Counted from the stretch's first letter, positions 40,963 to 49,316 are shown. The stretch: DNA of 64,000 nt from Kineococcus gynurae (GCF_050871315.1 NZ_JBJLRE010000014.1), one strand, 5' to 3'. A program made the numbers and translations. Notes: a model not told the origin generated them from the letters alone.

Positions 40963-42067
40963 TCAGGCTCGTCGGGGCCACCGTGTCCAGCCCGGCCCGG
41001 GCGGCGACGCGGGAGGCGTGGCCGGGGGGGTCGGAGGGGACGTGGGCGGGTCGGCGCGCCTCGAACTCCTTGCGCAGCACCGGGACCACCTCACCGCCCA
41101 GCAGGTCCAGCTGTTCCAGCACGGTCTTCAGGGGCAGACCGGCGTGGTCGATCAGGAACAGCTGGCGCTGGTAGTCGCCGAAGAACTCCTGGAACGTCAG
41201 CGTCTTCTCGACCACCTGCTCCGGGGTCCCGACGGTCAGCGGCGTCTGCGCGGTGAAGTCCTCCAGCGAGGGCCCGTGCCCGTAGACCGGGGCGTTGTCG
41301 AAGTAGGGCCGGAACTCCCGGACGGCGTCCTGGGAGTTCTTGCGCATGAACACCTGCCCGCCCAGGCCGACGATCGCCTGCTCCGGGGCGCCGTGCCCGT
41401 AGTGGGCCCACCGCTGCCGGTAGAGCTCGATGAGGCGGATGTAGTGCTCCTTCGGCCAGAAGATGTTGTTGGCGAAGTAGCCGTCCCCGAAGTACGCCGC
41501 GATCTCGGCCACCTGCGGGGTCCGGATCGAGCCGTGCCAGACGAACGGCGCGACGCCGTCGAGCGGGCGCGGGGTCGAGGTGAACGACTGCAGGGGCGTA
41601 CGGAACTGCCCCTCCCAGGTCACGACCTCCTCGTCCCAGAGCCGGCGCAGCAGCTGGTAGTTCTCCACGGTCAGCTCGACGCTCTTGGCGATGTCCTGGC
41701 CGAACCACGGGTAGACCGGCCCGGTGTTGCCGCGCCCGAGCATGAGGTCCACCCGGCCGTCGGCCAGGTGCTGCAGCATCGCGTAGTCCTCGGCGATCTT
41801 CACCGGGTCGTTCGTGGTGATGAGGGTGGTCGAGGTGGACAGCGTGATGCGCGAGGTCCGGGCCGCGACGTAGCCGAGCATCGTCGTCGGCGAGGAGGGC
41901 ACGAACGGCGGGTTGTGGTGCTCACCGGTCGCGAACACGTCCAGGCCGACGGCCTCGGCGTGCTCGGCGATGGTGACCATCGCCTTGATCCGCTCCGCCT
42001 CGGTGGGGGTGCGCCCGGTGGTCGGGTCGGGGGTGACGTCGCCGACGGTGAAGATCCCGAACTGCAT
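40955..42067 (-). CDS. LLM-class flavin monooxygenase (CE1758 family)
   Basis: This is a luciferase-like FMN-dependent monooxygenase of about 370 residues. It has FGIFTVGDVTPDPTTGRTP, DVFATGEHHNPPFVPSSPT, RITLSTSTTLITTNDPVKIAEDYA and DLMLGRGNTGPVYPWFGQDI, which I recognise as the CE1758 group. GAGGAG precedes ATG 42067. It is the first gene in an operon with a MarR repressor, beneath a long palindrome, a layout typical of inducible detoxification genes. Inducer and substrate are unknown. Confidence 0.92.
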   Translation of the reverse strand: MQFGIFTVGDVTPDPTTGRTPTEAERIKAMVTIAEHAEAVGLDVFATGEHHNPPFVPSSPTTMLGYVAARTSRITLSTSTTLITTNDPVKIAEDYAMLQHLADGRVDLMLGRGNTGPVYPWFGQDIAKSVELTVENYQLLRRLWDEEVVTWEGQFRTPLQSFTSTPRPLDGVAPFVWHGSIRTPQVAEIAAYFGDGYFANNIFWPKEHYIRLIELYRQRWAHYGHGAPEQAIVGLGGQVFMRKNSQDAVREFRPYFDNAPVYGHGPSLEDFTAQTPLTVGTPEQVVEKTLTFQEFFGDYQRQLFLIDHAGLPLKTVLEQLDLLGGEVVPVLRKEFEARRPAHVPSDPPGHASRVAARAGLDTVAPTSLSA

Positions 42068-42081
42068 GACCGCTCCTCGTC

Positions 42082-42109
42082 TCAGGTCCATGCATCTGCA
42101 TGTACCTGA
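42082..42109. promoter_or_regulatory. 28-bp palindrome, probable MarR operator
   Basis: TCAGGTCCATGCA and TGCATGTACCTGA are inverted copies with one mismatch around a TC centre. The site ends 14 bp before the monooxygenase ATG, so a bound repressor would block initiation. It is much more symmetrical and AT-rich than the surroundings. Confidence 0.75.
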
Positions 42110-42144
42110 CCCAAGCTAGCGGAGCCCGGGATCTATTCCAACTC

Positions 42145-43647
42145 TCAACCACCCTGCCGGTCGGTGCCGGCCCCGGCGCGGGCCCGACCCGGGTCGGCCA
42201 GCCGCGAACGCCGGTAGCCGTAGGCCAGGTAGACGACCATCCCGATGGCCATCCAGATGCCGAGCCGGATCCAGCTGTCCAGGGGCAGGAACCCCATCAG
42301 CGCGATGCTCAGGACCGCCGCCAGCACCGGCAGCACCGGCACGCCCGGCATCCGGAACGCCCGGGGGAGGTCGGGACGGTTGCGGCGCAGCACGATGACG
42401 CCGATCGAGACCAGGACGAAGGCGAACAGCGTCCCGATGTTGACCATGTGGGCGAGATCCCCGATCGGCACCAGCGCGGCGACGACGGCGACGACCACGC
42501 CGGTGACCGCGGTGATCCGCACCGGCACCCCGCTGCGCTCGCTGACCCGGGAGAACCATGGCGGGATCAGCCCGTCGCGGCTCATCGCGAACAGCACGCG
42601 GTTCTGCCCGAGCATCAGGATCATCATCACCGTCAGCAGCCCCACGACCGAGCCCACGCTGATGAGGGTCGCGACCACGCCGGCGCCCACCTGACGGAAC
42701 GCGTCGGCCAGCGGGGCCTGGATGCTGATCTGGTCGTAGCGGACCATCCCGGTGATGACGAGGGAGACCAGCACGTAGAGCAGCGTGCAGATCGCCAGGG
42801 ACCCGAAGATCCCGCGGGGCAGGTCGCGCTGGGGGTTCTTCGTCTCCTCGGCCGCGGTGGCCACGATGTCGAAGCCGATGAAGGCGAAGAACACCAGGGC
42901 GGCGGCCACGAAGATGCCGCCCACCCCGAAGGTCCCGAGCGGGACCCCGAGGTCGGCCCAGAGCGAGGGGGCGGCCTCGCCGGAACCGGCGCTGGGGGCG
43001 CCGTTCGGCGGGACGAAGGGCGACCAGTTCGCGAGCTTCACGAAGAACAGCCCGGCGACGATGACGATCCCGACGACGGTGAGCTTGATGGCCACGACGA
43101 CGGTGTTGAAGCGGGCCGAGGTCTTGGTGCCCAGGCACAGCACCGCGGTGAGCAGCAGGATGATCGTGAACGCGATGAGGTTCGGCGAGGTCGGCGAGGG
43201 CTCGTCGGAGTACAACCAGGCCGGCAGCTCCAGCCCCAGGGTCTGCGACAGCAGGTCGGCGGCGTAGCCGGACCAGCCGACCGCGACGGTGGCGGCACCG
43301 AGCGCCAGTTCCAGGATGAGGTCCCAGCCGATCATCCAGGCGACCACCTCACCGAGGCTGGCGTAGGAGAACGTGTAGGCCGACCCCGCGACGGGCACGG
43401 TCGAGGCGAACTCTGCGTAGCAGAGCGCGGCCAGCGCGCACACCACGCCGGCGACCACGAACGACAGCGCCACGGCGGGCCCGGCCCGCGTCCCGGCGGC
43501 CTCCCCGGTCAGGACGAAGATGCCCGTCCCGATGATGACCCCGACCCCGAAGACCGTGAGGTCCCAGGCCCCCAGGGACTTGCGGAGACGGTGCCCCGGT
43601 TCGTCGGTGGTCGCGATCGCGTCCTCGACGCTCTTGGTGCGGAACAT
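42145..43647 (-). CDS. APC-family amino-acid permease (cationic type)
   Basis: A 500-residue secondary transporter of the APC superfamily, CAT/YfnA-like. About 12-13 helices are visible, with the conserved helix 1 GVGVIIGTGIFVLTGEAAG, helix 3 PVAGSAYTFSYASLGE, the helix 6 region FFAFIGFDIVATAAEETKNPQRDLP and ILMLGQNRVLFAMSRDGL. The start is ATG 43647 with AGAAGG eight bases upstream; ATG 43653 is too close to that site. The substrate is probably a cationic or neutral amino acid, taken up with protons. Confidence 0.94.
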   Translation of the reverse strand: MFRTKSVEDAIATTDEPGHRLRKSLGAWDLTVFGVGVIIGTGIFVLTGEAAGTRAGPAVALSFVVAGVVCALAALCYAEFASTVPVAGSAYTFSYASLGEVVAWMIGWDLILELALGAATVAVGWSGYAADLLSQTLGLELPAWLYSDEPSPTSPNLIAFTIILLLTAVLCLGTKTSARFNTVVVAIKLTVVGIVIVAGLFFVKLANWSPFVPPNGAPSAGSGEAAPSLWADLGVPLGTFGVGGIFVAAALVFFAFIGFDIVATAAEETKNPQRDLPRGIFGSLAICTLLYVLVSLVITGMVRYDQISIQAPLADAFRQVGAGVVATLISVGSVVGLLTVMMILMLGQNRVLFAMSRDGLIPPWFSRVSERSGVPVRITAVTGVVVAVVAALVPIGDLAHMVNIGTLFAFVLVSIGVIVLRRNRPDLPRAFRMPGVPVLPVLAAVLSIALMGFLPLDSWIRLGIWMAIGMVVYLAYGYRRSRLADPGRARAGAGTDRQGG

Positions 43648-43705
43648 GCCCATGGCCTTCTGCCCCCGTCTGCTCGCCTGCGGTGCGCAGCGGAACCTAG
43701 TCCTC

Positions 43706-43966
43706 TCAGGCCGTGCGGGCCACCCGGATGATCTTGCGGCGCAGCCAGACCCGCCGGGCCCCGCCCTGGTAGAGGACCACCCGGGCGAGTTCCCAGCGCC
43801 CGTACTCGGCGTGCTCGGTGAGCAGTCGGCGCACGTCGGAACGGGAGGTCTCCCGGCCCAGGGTGACGACCCGGTACTCGAAGGCGGGGTCGGGCCCGGG
43901 GACGGGCGAGCCGGGGTTGGCGGGATCGGGGACGCGCTGCACGGGAACCATCGGTGCCATTGTCAC
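43706..43966 (-). CDS. DUF5703 family protein
   Basis: This small actinobacterial family has the core FEYRVVTLGRETSRSDVRRL, then LLTEHAEYGRWELARVVLY and GGARRVWLRRKIIRV. The protein is at most 86 residues, is basic, and has no membrane part. The start is uncertain among GTG 43966, ATG 43960 and ATG 43951. It is divergent from the acidic-protein gene with about 20 bp between, so the promoters overlap. The function of DUF5703 is unknown. Confidence 0.88.
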   Translation of the reverse strand: MTMAPMVPVQRVPDPANPGSPVPGPDPAFEYRVVTLGRETSRSDVRRLLTEHAEYGRWELARVVLYQGGARRVWLRRKIIRVARTA

Positions 43967-43976
43967 CCCGCTCCGC

Positions 43977-43982
43977 TACGGT
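43977..43982 (+). promoter_or_regulatory. Leaderless -10 of the acidic protein gene
   Basis: TACGGT, six bases, then ATG 43989. Confidence 0.5.
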
Positions 43983-43988
43983 CGTCCC

Positions 43989-44315
43989 ATGACGCCCGAT
44001 CCGCGTGCTGCACTGGCGCGCCTCGTGGCGGCGCTCGAGGCCCACCTCGACGTCGCGTCCAACCGTCGTGGCGAGGCCGACCCCGCCGTGGCGGCCGCCT
44101 ACCAACGCGTCGCGGAGGCCTTCGAGGTCTACGACGAGGCCCTCTACAACGCCTTCGACGAGGTCACCCCCTTCGTGCTCTACGACGACGTGGAGGACGA
44201 CCGCGAGGACGACGACGACGACGAGGACGACGAGGACGACGAGGACCTCGACGACGACGACGAGTCCGAGGACGAGGACGAGGACGACGACGAGGACCCC
44301 GCCTCGCGACGCTGA
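43989..44315 (+). CDS. Acidic-tail actinobacterial protein
   Basis: The first 70 residues form a helical domain (ARLVAALEAHLDVAS, AAYQRVAEAFEVYDEALYNA, DEVTPFVLYDD). The remaining 35 are almost only Asp and Glu, ending PASRR. The DNA for this tail is a GAC/GAG run, about 44190-44298. I have seen similar short proteins in actinomycetes but know of no function. The strong negative charge suggests binding to a basic partner or to metal. ATG 43989 is leaderless. Confidence 0.85.
   Translation: MTPDPRAALARLVAALEAHLDVASNRRGEADPAVAAAYQRVAEAFEVYDEALYNAFDEVTPFVLYDDVEDDREDDDDDEDDEDDEDLDDDDESEDEDEDDDEDPASRR
44194..44298. repeat. GAC/GAG simple repeat encoding the poly-Asp/Glu tail
   Basis: A near-continuous run of GAC and GAG codons. 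Its length may vary by slippage. Confidence 0.85.
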
Positions 44316-44316
44316 G

Positions 44317-44367
44317 GCGTCCGCGGCGGAGGCTGGTGCGGACGCTTCCGCGTCCTCCGGTGAGGAC
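44317..44367 (+). terminator. Two hairpins after the acidic-protein gene
   Basis: GCGTCCGC/GCGGACGC (8-bp stem, 13-base loop, 44317-44345) is followed by GTCCTC-CGGT-GAGGAC (44352-44367). They begin right at the stop codon of the acidic protein gene and precede the uppP promoter. Confidence 0.5.
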
Positions 44368-44436
44368 ATCGTGAGGGATCGGCCACACCCTCGCCCGGGC
44401 GGCTCCGTCCGGCCCTGCGGAGGTCCCTCCCCCCGC

Positions 44437-44442
44437 TAGGGT
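44437..44442 (+). promoter_or_regulatory. -10 of the uppP leader
   Basis: TAGGGT, seven bases, then GTG 44450, the first codon of a short ORF. Confidence 0.5.
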
Positions 44443-44449
44443 CCGGCTC

Positions 44450-44551
44450 GTGCTCACCCTGCGTCCCGCACCCGCCACCTTTTTCGCACCCCCGGTGCCC
44501 GACGTCGCCGCCCGCCTCCGCCGACCCGAGCGCGCGGGGGTCGGGGCATGA
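44450..44551 (+). CDS. Possible leader peptide coupled to uppP
   Basis: A 33-codon frame opens at the predicted transcript start with GTG. It runs VLTLRPAPATFFAPPVPDV and ends RLRRPERAGVGA. Its stop overlaps the uppP ATG as ATGA (44548-44551). The peptide has no signal or helix. As with the ABC-F leader, the overlap would let ribosomes reinitiate on uppP. Evidence is limited to the promoter distance and the overlap. Confidence 0.4.
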   Translation: MLTLRPAPATFFAPPVPDVAARLRRPERAGVGA

Positions 44552-45393
44552 GCATGAGCTGGTTCGACGCCGCGGTCCTGGGCCTCGTGCAGGGCCTCAC
44601 CGAGTTCCTGCCCATCTCCTCCAGCGGTCACCTCGCCGTCGTCGGCACCCTCATCGGCAGCAGCGACCCCGGCGCCGCGTTCACCGCGATCGCGCAGCTC
44701 GGGACCGAGGCCGCCGTCCTCATCTACTTCCGCCGCGACATCGCCCGGATCATCACCGCCTGGGTGAACGCCCTGCGCGGGCGGATCCCCCGCAACGACC
44801 CCGACGCCCGCATGGGCTGGCTGGTCATCCTCGGCACCATCCCGATCAGCGTCCTCGGCCTCGTGTTCAAGGACGCGATCGAGGGCGGGCTGCGCGGGTT
44901 CCTGGTCATCGGCACGACCCTCTGGGTGTTCGCCCTGCTGCTCGGACTGGCCGACCGGTTCGGGCGCAAGGAACGCACGCTCGACCAGCTGTCGTGGGGG
45001 CACGGGCTGCTGTTCGGCCTGGCCCAGTCCATGGCCCTCATCCCGGGGGTGTCCCGTTCGGGCGGCACCATCACGATGGGGCTGCTGCTGGGCTACACCC
45101 GGGAGGCCGCGGCGCGCTTCTCGTTCCTGCTGGCCGTCCCCGCGGTCGTGCTCTCGGGCTTCTACCAGCTCTTCGACGAGATCGGTTCGGGCGCGCAGGT
45201 GCCGTGGGTGGCGACCGGGATCGCGACCGTCGTCGCGTTCGTCGTCGGGTACGCCGTCATCGCCTGGCTCATGCGGTTCATCTCCACCCACAGCTACACG
45301 GTGTTCGTCGTCTACCGCCTCGTGGCGGCGGCGGCGGTGTACGCGCTGGTCGCGTTCGGGGCGCTGCCCGCGCTGAACGCCAGCGGGTTCTGA
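44548..45393 (+). CDS. uppP: Undecaprenyl-diphosphatase (UppP/BacA)
   Basis: UppP dephosphorylates undecaprenyl pyrophosphate on the outer face of the membrane and recycles the lipid carrier for cell-wall synthesis; overproduction gives bacitracin resistance. The 281-residue protein has the motif LVQGLTEFLPISSSGHL (residues about 13-29) and the second motif ALIPGVSRSGGTITMGLLLG, plus about seven or eight helices. ATG 44548 is in a leader-stop overlap; ATG 44554 is a close alternative. Confidence 0.97.
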   Translation: MSMSWFDAAVLGLVQGLTEFLPISSSGHLAVVGTLIGSSDPGAAFTAIAQLGTEAAVLIYFRRDIARIITAWVNALRGRIPRNDPDARMGWLVILGTIPISVLGLVFKDAIEGGLRGFLVIGTTLWVFALLLGLADRFGRKERTLDQLSWGHGLLFGLAQSMALIPGVSRSGGTITMGLLLGYTREAAARFSFLLAVPAVVLSGFYQLFDEIGSGAQVPWVATGIATVVAFVVGYAVIAWLMRFISTHSYTVFVVYRLVAAAAVYALVAFGALPALNASGF

Positions 45394-45454
45394 GTCTCGA
45401 CCGCGCGTCCCGCGCCCGACCGCAGGGCGACCGGCCGCAGGGCATGATGACGCC

Positions 45455-46279
45455 GTGATGATCGAGGGGGTCCGCCGCGCCGACGGCTCCCCCTTGGACG
45501 TCACCGTCGAGGGCCGCGGGCCCGGGCTCGTGCTGGTGCACGGCGCCCGCGCCGCGGCCGACTACGCCAAGGTCGCCGACCGGTTCGCGCAGCGCTTCAC
45601 CGTCCACCGCTACGACCGCGAGGAGCTCGGCGGCGGGGGAGCGCGCTACGCGGTCGCCGACGACGTGGCCCTGCTCGGTCGGGTGCTGCAGGCCACCGGC
45701 GCCCGGCTCGTCCTCGGCCACGGCCTCGGGGGGCTGATCGCCCTGCTCGCCGCCGGGGGGCTGCTGGAACGCAGCATCGACCGGGTCGCGGTCTACGACG
45801 CCGTCCTGCCGTTGGACGGGTCGGTCCCCGAGGAGGCGCTGGAGCAGGCCGCGCGGGCGCTGGCCACCGGCCAGTCCGACCTCGCCCTGGCCCACCTCGA
45901 CCGCCACCTGCGCTCGGGGTCGCGGACCCCGTTCGCCCGCTCCGAACGGGTCCAGCGCCTCCTCGGGCAGATGCTGGCCCGCACCGACTGGGGTCGTTCC
46001 ACCGCCGCGCGGCTGCCGCAGGTGCTGGCCGAGACCCGCGCCGGGTTGCAGCTGAACTCGCCCGCCGAGGCCTACGCCGGGCTGCCGGCCCGGGCGCTGC
46101 TGCTGGCCGGGGAACGCAGCCCCGAGCACTTCGTCGCCGCCGCCCGCGAGCTGGCCAACTCCGTGCCCGCGGCCACGGCCCTCGTCGCGGCCGGCTGCGG
46201 GCACGACTCGCTGCTGCGCGCCGCCCGCAAGGTCGTCGACCCGCTGCAACAGTTCCTCGGCGGCGACACGCTGTTCTGA
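45455..46279 (+). CDS. Alpha/beta-hydrolase fold protein lacking the nucleophile
   Basis: The fold is that of an alpha/beta hydrolase: LVLVHGARAAADYAKVADRF at the oxyanion strand, RLVLGHGLGGLIALLAAGG at the nucleophile elbow, an acid region ARALLLAGERSPEHF, and a C-terminal His in AAGCGHDSLL (about 250). The elbow GxSxG reads GHGLG, with Gly90 where Ser should be, so classical hydrolysis is unlikely. The 274 residues are otherwise intact. It begins with GTG 45455 (or ATG 45458) about 60 bp after uppP. The function is unknown. Confidence 0.85.
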   Translation: MMIEGVRRADGSPLDVTVEGRGPGLVLVHGARAAADYAKVADRFAQRFTVHRYDREELGGGGARYAVADDVALLGRVLQATGARLVLGHGLGGLIALLAAGGLLERSIDRVAVYDAVLPLDGSVPEEALEQAARALATGQSDLALAHLDRHLRSGSRTPFARSERVQRLLGQMLARTDWGRSTAARLPQVLAETRAGLQLNSPAEAYAGLPARALLLAGERSPEHFVAAARELANSVPAATALVAAGCGHDSLLRAARKVVDPLQQFLGGDTLF

Positions 46280-46316
46280 GCACCCCCGGGGAGCACGTCC
46301 GGGACCCGTCGCGCCG

Positions 46317-46949
46317 CTACCCCCCGAGCCGGTCCAGGAACGCCGTCCAGGCCGGGGCGAGCAGCCCGGCGAGGCGGGCGTAGCCGGCCGCGCGGGGGTG
46401 GGCGCCGTCGTCGGCGGCGACCTCGGCCCGCCACACCGGGTCGACCCGGAGGGCGTCCAGCACCGCCGCGTAGGGCACCCCGTGGGTGGCGCAGACCTGC
46501 GCGAAGGCCGCGTCGAGGACGGCCGTGCGATCGTTGTGGGCCTCCTCGGCGACCGCGGGCGGCCCGGCCACCAGCACCGCCCAGCCGAGCCCGTCCGCCT
46601 CCCGCAGCAGCGCGTCGAGGTTCGCCGCCGAGCGCGCCGGCGGCACCCGGACCCCGGCGGCCGTCGGCACCGCGGTGGTGTCGTTGACCCCGAAGGAGAC
46701 GACCACCCCGCCCCGGACGCCCGCGGGCAACCGGGCGACGCACTCGGCCCGCCATCGCGCGAGCACGTCGGCGCTCGTGTCGCGCCGGACGCCGAGCGGG
46801 TACGTCGTGCTCGGCCGACCCGCCGCGTGGGCGCCCGCCGCGAGCCGTCCGAACCAGCCGAGGTGCTCGGGGTCGCCGACGCCCGCGACGAAGGAGTCCC
46901 CGACCGCGCACACCCGCACGTCGGGCCCGTCACCCCCGGCCGCGCTCAC
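46317..46949 (-). CDS. SGNH/GDSL hydrolase
   Basis: This is a cytosolic esterase-like protein with the SGNH motifs: AVGDSFVAGVGD (nucleophile Ser), the Gly of block II (SADVLARWRAECVARL), VVSFGVNDTTAVP (GxND) and DGAHPRAAGYARLAGLL (DxxH). The 210-residue length is that of short-chain GDSL esterases. GTG 46949 overlaps the corA stop (GTGA), so the pair is coupled; a functional link with magnesium uptake is not evident. Confidence 0.92.
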   Translation of the reverse strand: MSAAGGDGPDVRVCAVGDSFVAGVGDPEHLGWFGRLAAGAHAAGRPSTTYPLGVRRDTSADVLARWRAECVARLPAGVRGGVVVSFGVNDTTAVPTAAGVRVPPARSAANLDALLREADGLGWAVLVAGPPAVAEEAHNDRTAVLDAAFAQVCATHGVPYAAVLDALRVDPVWRAEVAADDGAHPRAAGYARLAGLLAPAWTAFLDRLGG

Positions 46950-47923
46950 AACCACCCCGACCGCTTGAACGCCCGGTACAGCAGCGAGCACGCCGTCACC
47001 ATCAGCGCCAGGCAGGCGAAGTAGCCGTAGTGCCACTTCAGCTCCGGCATGTTGTCGAAGTTCATGCCGTAGACCCCCGCGATCAGGGTGGGCAGCGCGA
47101 ACATCGCGGCCCAGGCCGAGATCCGGCGCATGTCGTCGTTCTGCTGCACCGACACCTGGGCCAGGTGGGCGCTGAGGATGTCGGTCAGCAACCGGTCGTA
47201 ACCCTCCACGTGCTCGACCGTGCGGACCAGGTGGTCCAGGACGTCGCGCAGCACGAACAGGGCGTGGTCGTCGGGGTCGCTGCCGTCGCGGTTCACCAGC
47301 TCCCGCAACGGATCCACCAGCGGCGCCGCCGCCCGGCGCACCTCCAGCACCTCCCGTTTCAGGGAGTAGATGCGTTGCGCGTCGGAGGTGCGGGCGGGGG
47401 AGAAGACCTGCTCCTCCATCTCCTCCACGTCCTGCTCCAGCTCCGCGTCGATCGCCACGTAGCCGTCCACCACGTGGTCCATCACCGCGTGCAGCACCGC
47501 CCGCGGGCCCCGCCGCAACCGTCCGCGGCCCGCGTCGCCCTCCAGCTCGCGCCGCACCCCGCGCAACGAGCCCACCTCGCCCCGACGCACCGTCACCACG
47601 AAGTGCGGACCGACGAACAGCATGATCTCCCCGGTCTCCACCGCCGAGGTCGCGTCGTCGTACTCCAAGACCTTGAGCACGACGAACACGCTGTCGCCGT
47701 AGCGCTCCACCTTGGGGCGCTGGTGCCCGACCACGGCGTCCTCCACCGCGAGGCGGTGCAGCCGCAGGTCCCCGGCCACCTCGTCGAACTCCGCCCGCGT
47801 CGGGTCCTTCATCCCGATCCAGACGAAGTCGCCGTCCCCGGGCAGGCAGGCCGTCAGGGCCGCGTCGAGGTCGGAGACCTCCCGGCGCTCGCCGTCGATG
47901 TAGTGCGCCACGTCCACGATCAC
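46946..47923 (-). CDS. corA: CorA family magnesium/cobalt transporter
   Basis: CorA is a pentameric channel-like transporter for Mg2+ and Co2+. The 325-residue protein has a large cytosolic N-terminal funnel (about 1-265) and two C-terminal helices. The first ends in YGMNFDNMPELKWHYGY, carrying the GMN selectivity motif; the second is CLALMVTACSLLYRAF with a basic tail. The start GTG 47923 begins VIVDVAHYIDGE. The gene is divergent from the phosphatase gene, about 80 bp apart. Confidence 0.96.
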   Translation of the reverse strand: MIVDVAHYIDGERREVSDLDAALTACLPGDGDFVWIGMKDPTRAEFDEVAGDLRLHRLAVEDAVVGHQRPKVERYGDSVFVVLKVLEYDDATSAVETGEIMLFVGPHFVVTVRRGEVGSLRGVRRELEGDAGRGRLRRGPRAVLHAVMDHVVDGYVAIDAELEQDVEEMEEQVFSPARTSDAQRIYSLKREVLEVRRAAAPLVDPLRELVNRDGSDPDDHALFVLRDVLDHLVRTVEHVEGYDRLLTDILSAHLAQVSVQQNDDMRRISAWAAMFALPTLIAGVYGMNFDNMPELKWHYGYFACLALMVTACSLLYRAFKRSGWL

Positions 47924-47991
47924 CCGAGCAGTCTGCCCGCGTCGCCCCGCCTCTGCCGCCCGCCGGACCGGGGCGCCGGCCGGAGGCGACG

Positions 47992-47997
47992 TAGGCT
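47992..47997 (+). promoter_or_regulatory. Leaderless -10 of the MSMEG_4193-DUF3090-SCO1664 group
   Basis: TAGGCT, seven bases, then GTG 48005. Confidence 0.5.
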
Positions 47998-48004
47998 TCC
48001 GCGG

Positions 48005-48748
48005 GTGCCGACCCTCCTGCTCGTGCGACACGGGCGCAGCACCGCCAACACCTCCGGGGTCCTCGCCGGGTGGACCCCGGGCGTCGCCCTCGACGACACC
48101 GGCCGGGCGCAGGCCGACGCGCTCGGCGCCCGGCTCGCCGCGCTGCCGCTGGTCACCGCGGTCGTCTCCCCGCTGCAGCGCTGCCGCGAGACCGCCGACC
48201 GGCTGCTCGCCTCCGGCGAGCACCGCCCCGTCCCCGTCGTCGACGACCGGCTGGGGGAGGCGCACTACGGGTCCTGGACCGGCGCGCAGATCAGCAAGCT
48301 GACCAAGGAACCGTTGTGGCGCACCGTGCAGGCGCACCCCTCGGCGGCCATCTTCCCCGGCGCCGACCCCGAGGGCCGTCCCGGCGAGGGGCTGGCGGCC
48401 ATGCAGGCCCGCTCCGTGGCCGCGGTCCGCGAGCACGACGCCCGGGTCGCGGCCGAGCACGGGCCCGACGCCCTCTGGCTGGCCGTCTCCCACGGCGACG
48501 TCATCAAGGGGATCCTCGCCGACGCCCTCGGCCTGCACCTCGACCAGTTCCAGCGGATCACCGCCGACCCCTGCTCGGTCTCGGTCGTCCGCTACGCGCC
48601 GCTGCGCCCCTTCGTGCTGCGGATGAACGACTGCGGGGGCGACCTCGGCGGTCTCGTCCCCCCGAAGAAGCGGCGTCGGCGCGCGCCCGGCGCCGCAGCC
48701 GTCCCCGCGGTCGACGCCTCGGACGCCGTCGTCGGCGGTGGCGCGTAG
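48005..48748 (+). CDS. Histidine phosphatase, MSMEG_4193 family
   Basis: A phosphoglycerate-mutase-like phosphatase. The 247 residues contain the catalytic LLLVRHGRSTANTSGVLAG, the second block RCRETADRLL, EAHYGSWTG (acid region) and the second His in LAVSHGDVIKGI. The tail is basic and low-complexity (PPKKRRRRAPG). The gene starts a group (phosphatase, DUF3090, SCO1664, mshC) that recurs in actinobacteria. The conservation of the group suggests a shared unknown process. Confidence 0.93.
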   Translation: MPTLLLVRHGRSTANTSGVLAGWTPGVALDDTGRAQADALGARLAALPLVTAVVSPLQRCRETADRLLASGEHRPVPVVDDRLGEAHYGSWTGAQISKLTKEPLWRTVQAHPSAAIFPGADPEGRPGEGLAAMQARSVAAVREHDARVAAEHGPDALWLAVSHGDVIKGILADALGLHLDQFQRITADPCSVSVVRYAPLRPFVLRMNDCGGDLGGLVPPKKRRRRAPGAAAVPAVDASDAVVGGGA

Positions 48749-48758
48749 GGTCACGACC

Positions 48759-49316
48759 ATGCCCGTGCACGACTACGACCCCCCGGAACGCTTCGTGGCC
48801 GGCACCGTCGGCGAACCCGGTTCCCGCACGTTCTTCCTGCAGGCCCGGCGCGGGACCCGGATGACCACCGTCGCGCTGGAGAAGGCCCAGGTCGCCGCCC
48901 TCGCCGAACGGGTCGCGGAGCTGCTGGACGAGGTCGTGCGCCGCAGCGGCGGCCAGGCCCCCGTCCCGGCGCTGGCCACCACCGGCAGCGAGGACACCGC
49001 GCCCCTGGAGACCCCCATCGAGGAGGAGTTCCGGGTCGGCACCATGAGCCTGGCCTGGGACGGCGAGCGCGACGTCGTCGTCATCGAGTGCTTCGAGGTC
49101 GACGAGGACGGGGACGGACCCGAGGAGGAGGTCCTCGGTTCGCCCGACCCCTCCCGGGCCGTCCTGCGCGTCTCCCTCGACGGGGTCGGCGCCCGCGCCT
49201 TCACCACCCGGGCGCTGGCCCTCGTCGCGGCCGGCCGTCCGCCCTGCCCGTTCTGCACCAACCCCCTGGACGCCACCGGCCACATCTGCCCACGCGCGAA
49301 CGGGTACCGGCGCTGA
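48759..49316 (+). CDS. DUF3090 family protein
   Basis: The 185-residue protein covers the whole DUF3090/TIGR03847 family. It begins with VHDYDPPERFVAGTVGEPG, has TFFLQARRGTRMTTVALEK, and ends CPFCTNPLDATGHICPRANGY, where CPFC and HICPR form a likely zinc knuckle. The function is unknown. It lies 10 bp after the phosphatase and overlaps the SCO1664-type gene, so the three are one operon. Confidence 0.94.
   Translation: MPVHDYDPPERFVAGTVGEPGSRTFFLQARRGTRMTTVALEKAQVAALAERVAELLDEVVRRSGGQAPVPALATTGSEDTAPLETPIEEEFRVGTMSLAWDGERDVVVIECFEVDEDGDGPEEEVLGSPDPSRAVLRVSLDGVGARAFTTRALALVAAGRPPCPFCTNPLDATGHICPRANGYRR

Noticed and set aside
44180..44386. A minus-strand frame encoding poly-Ser opposite the acidic tail
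   Set aside because: Simple antisense of the GAC/GAG repeat.
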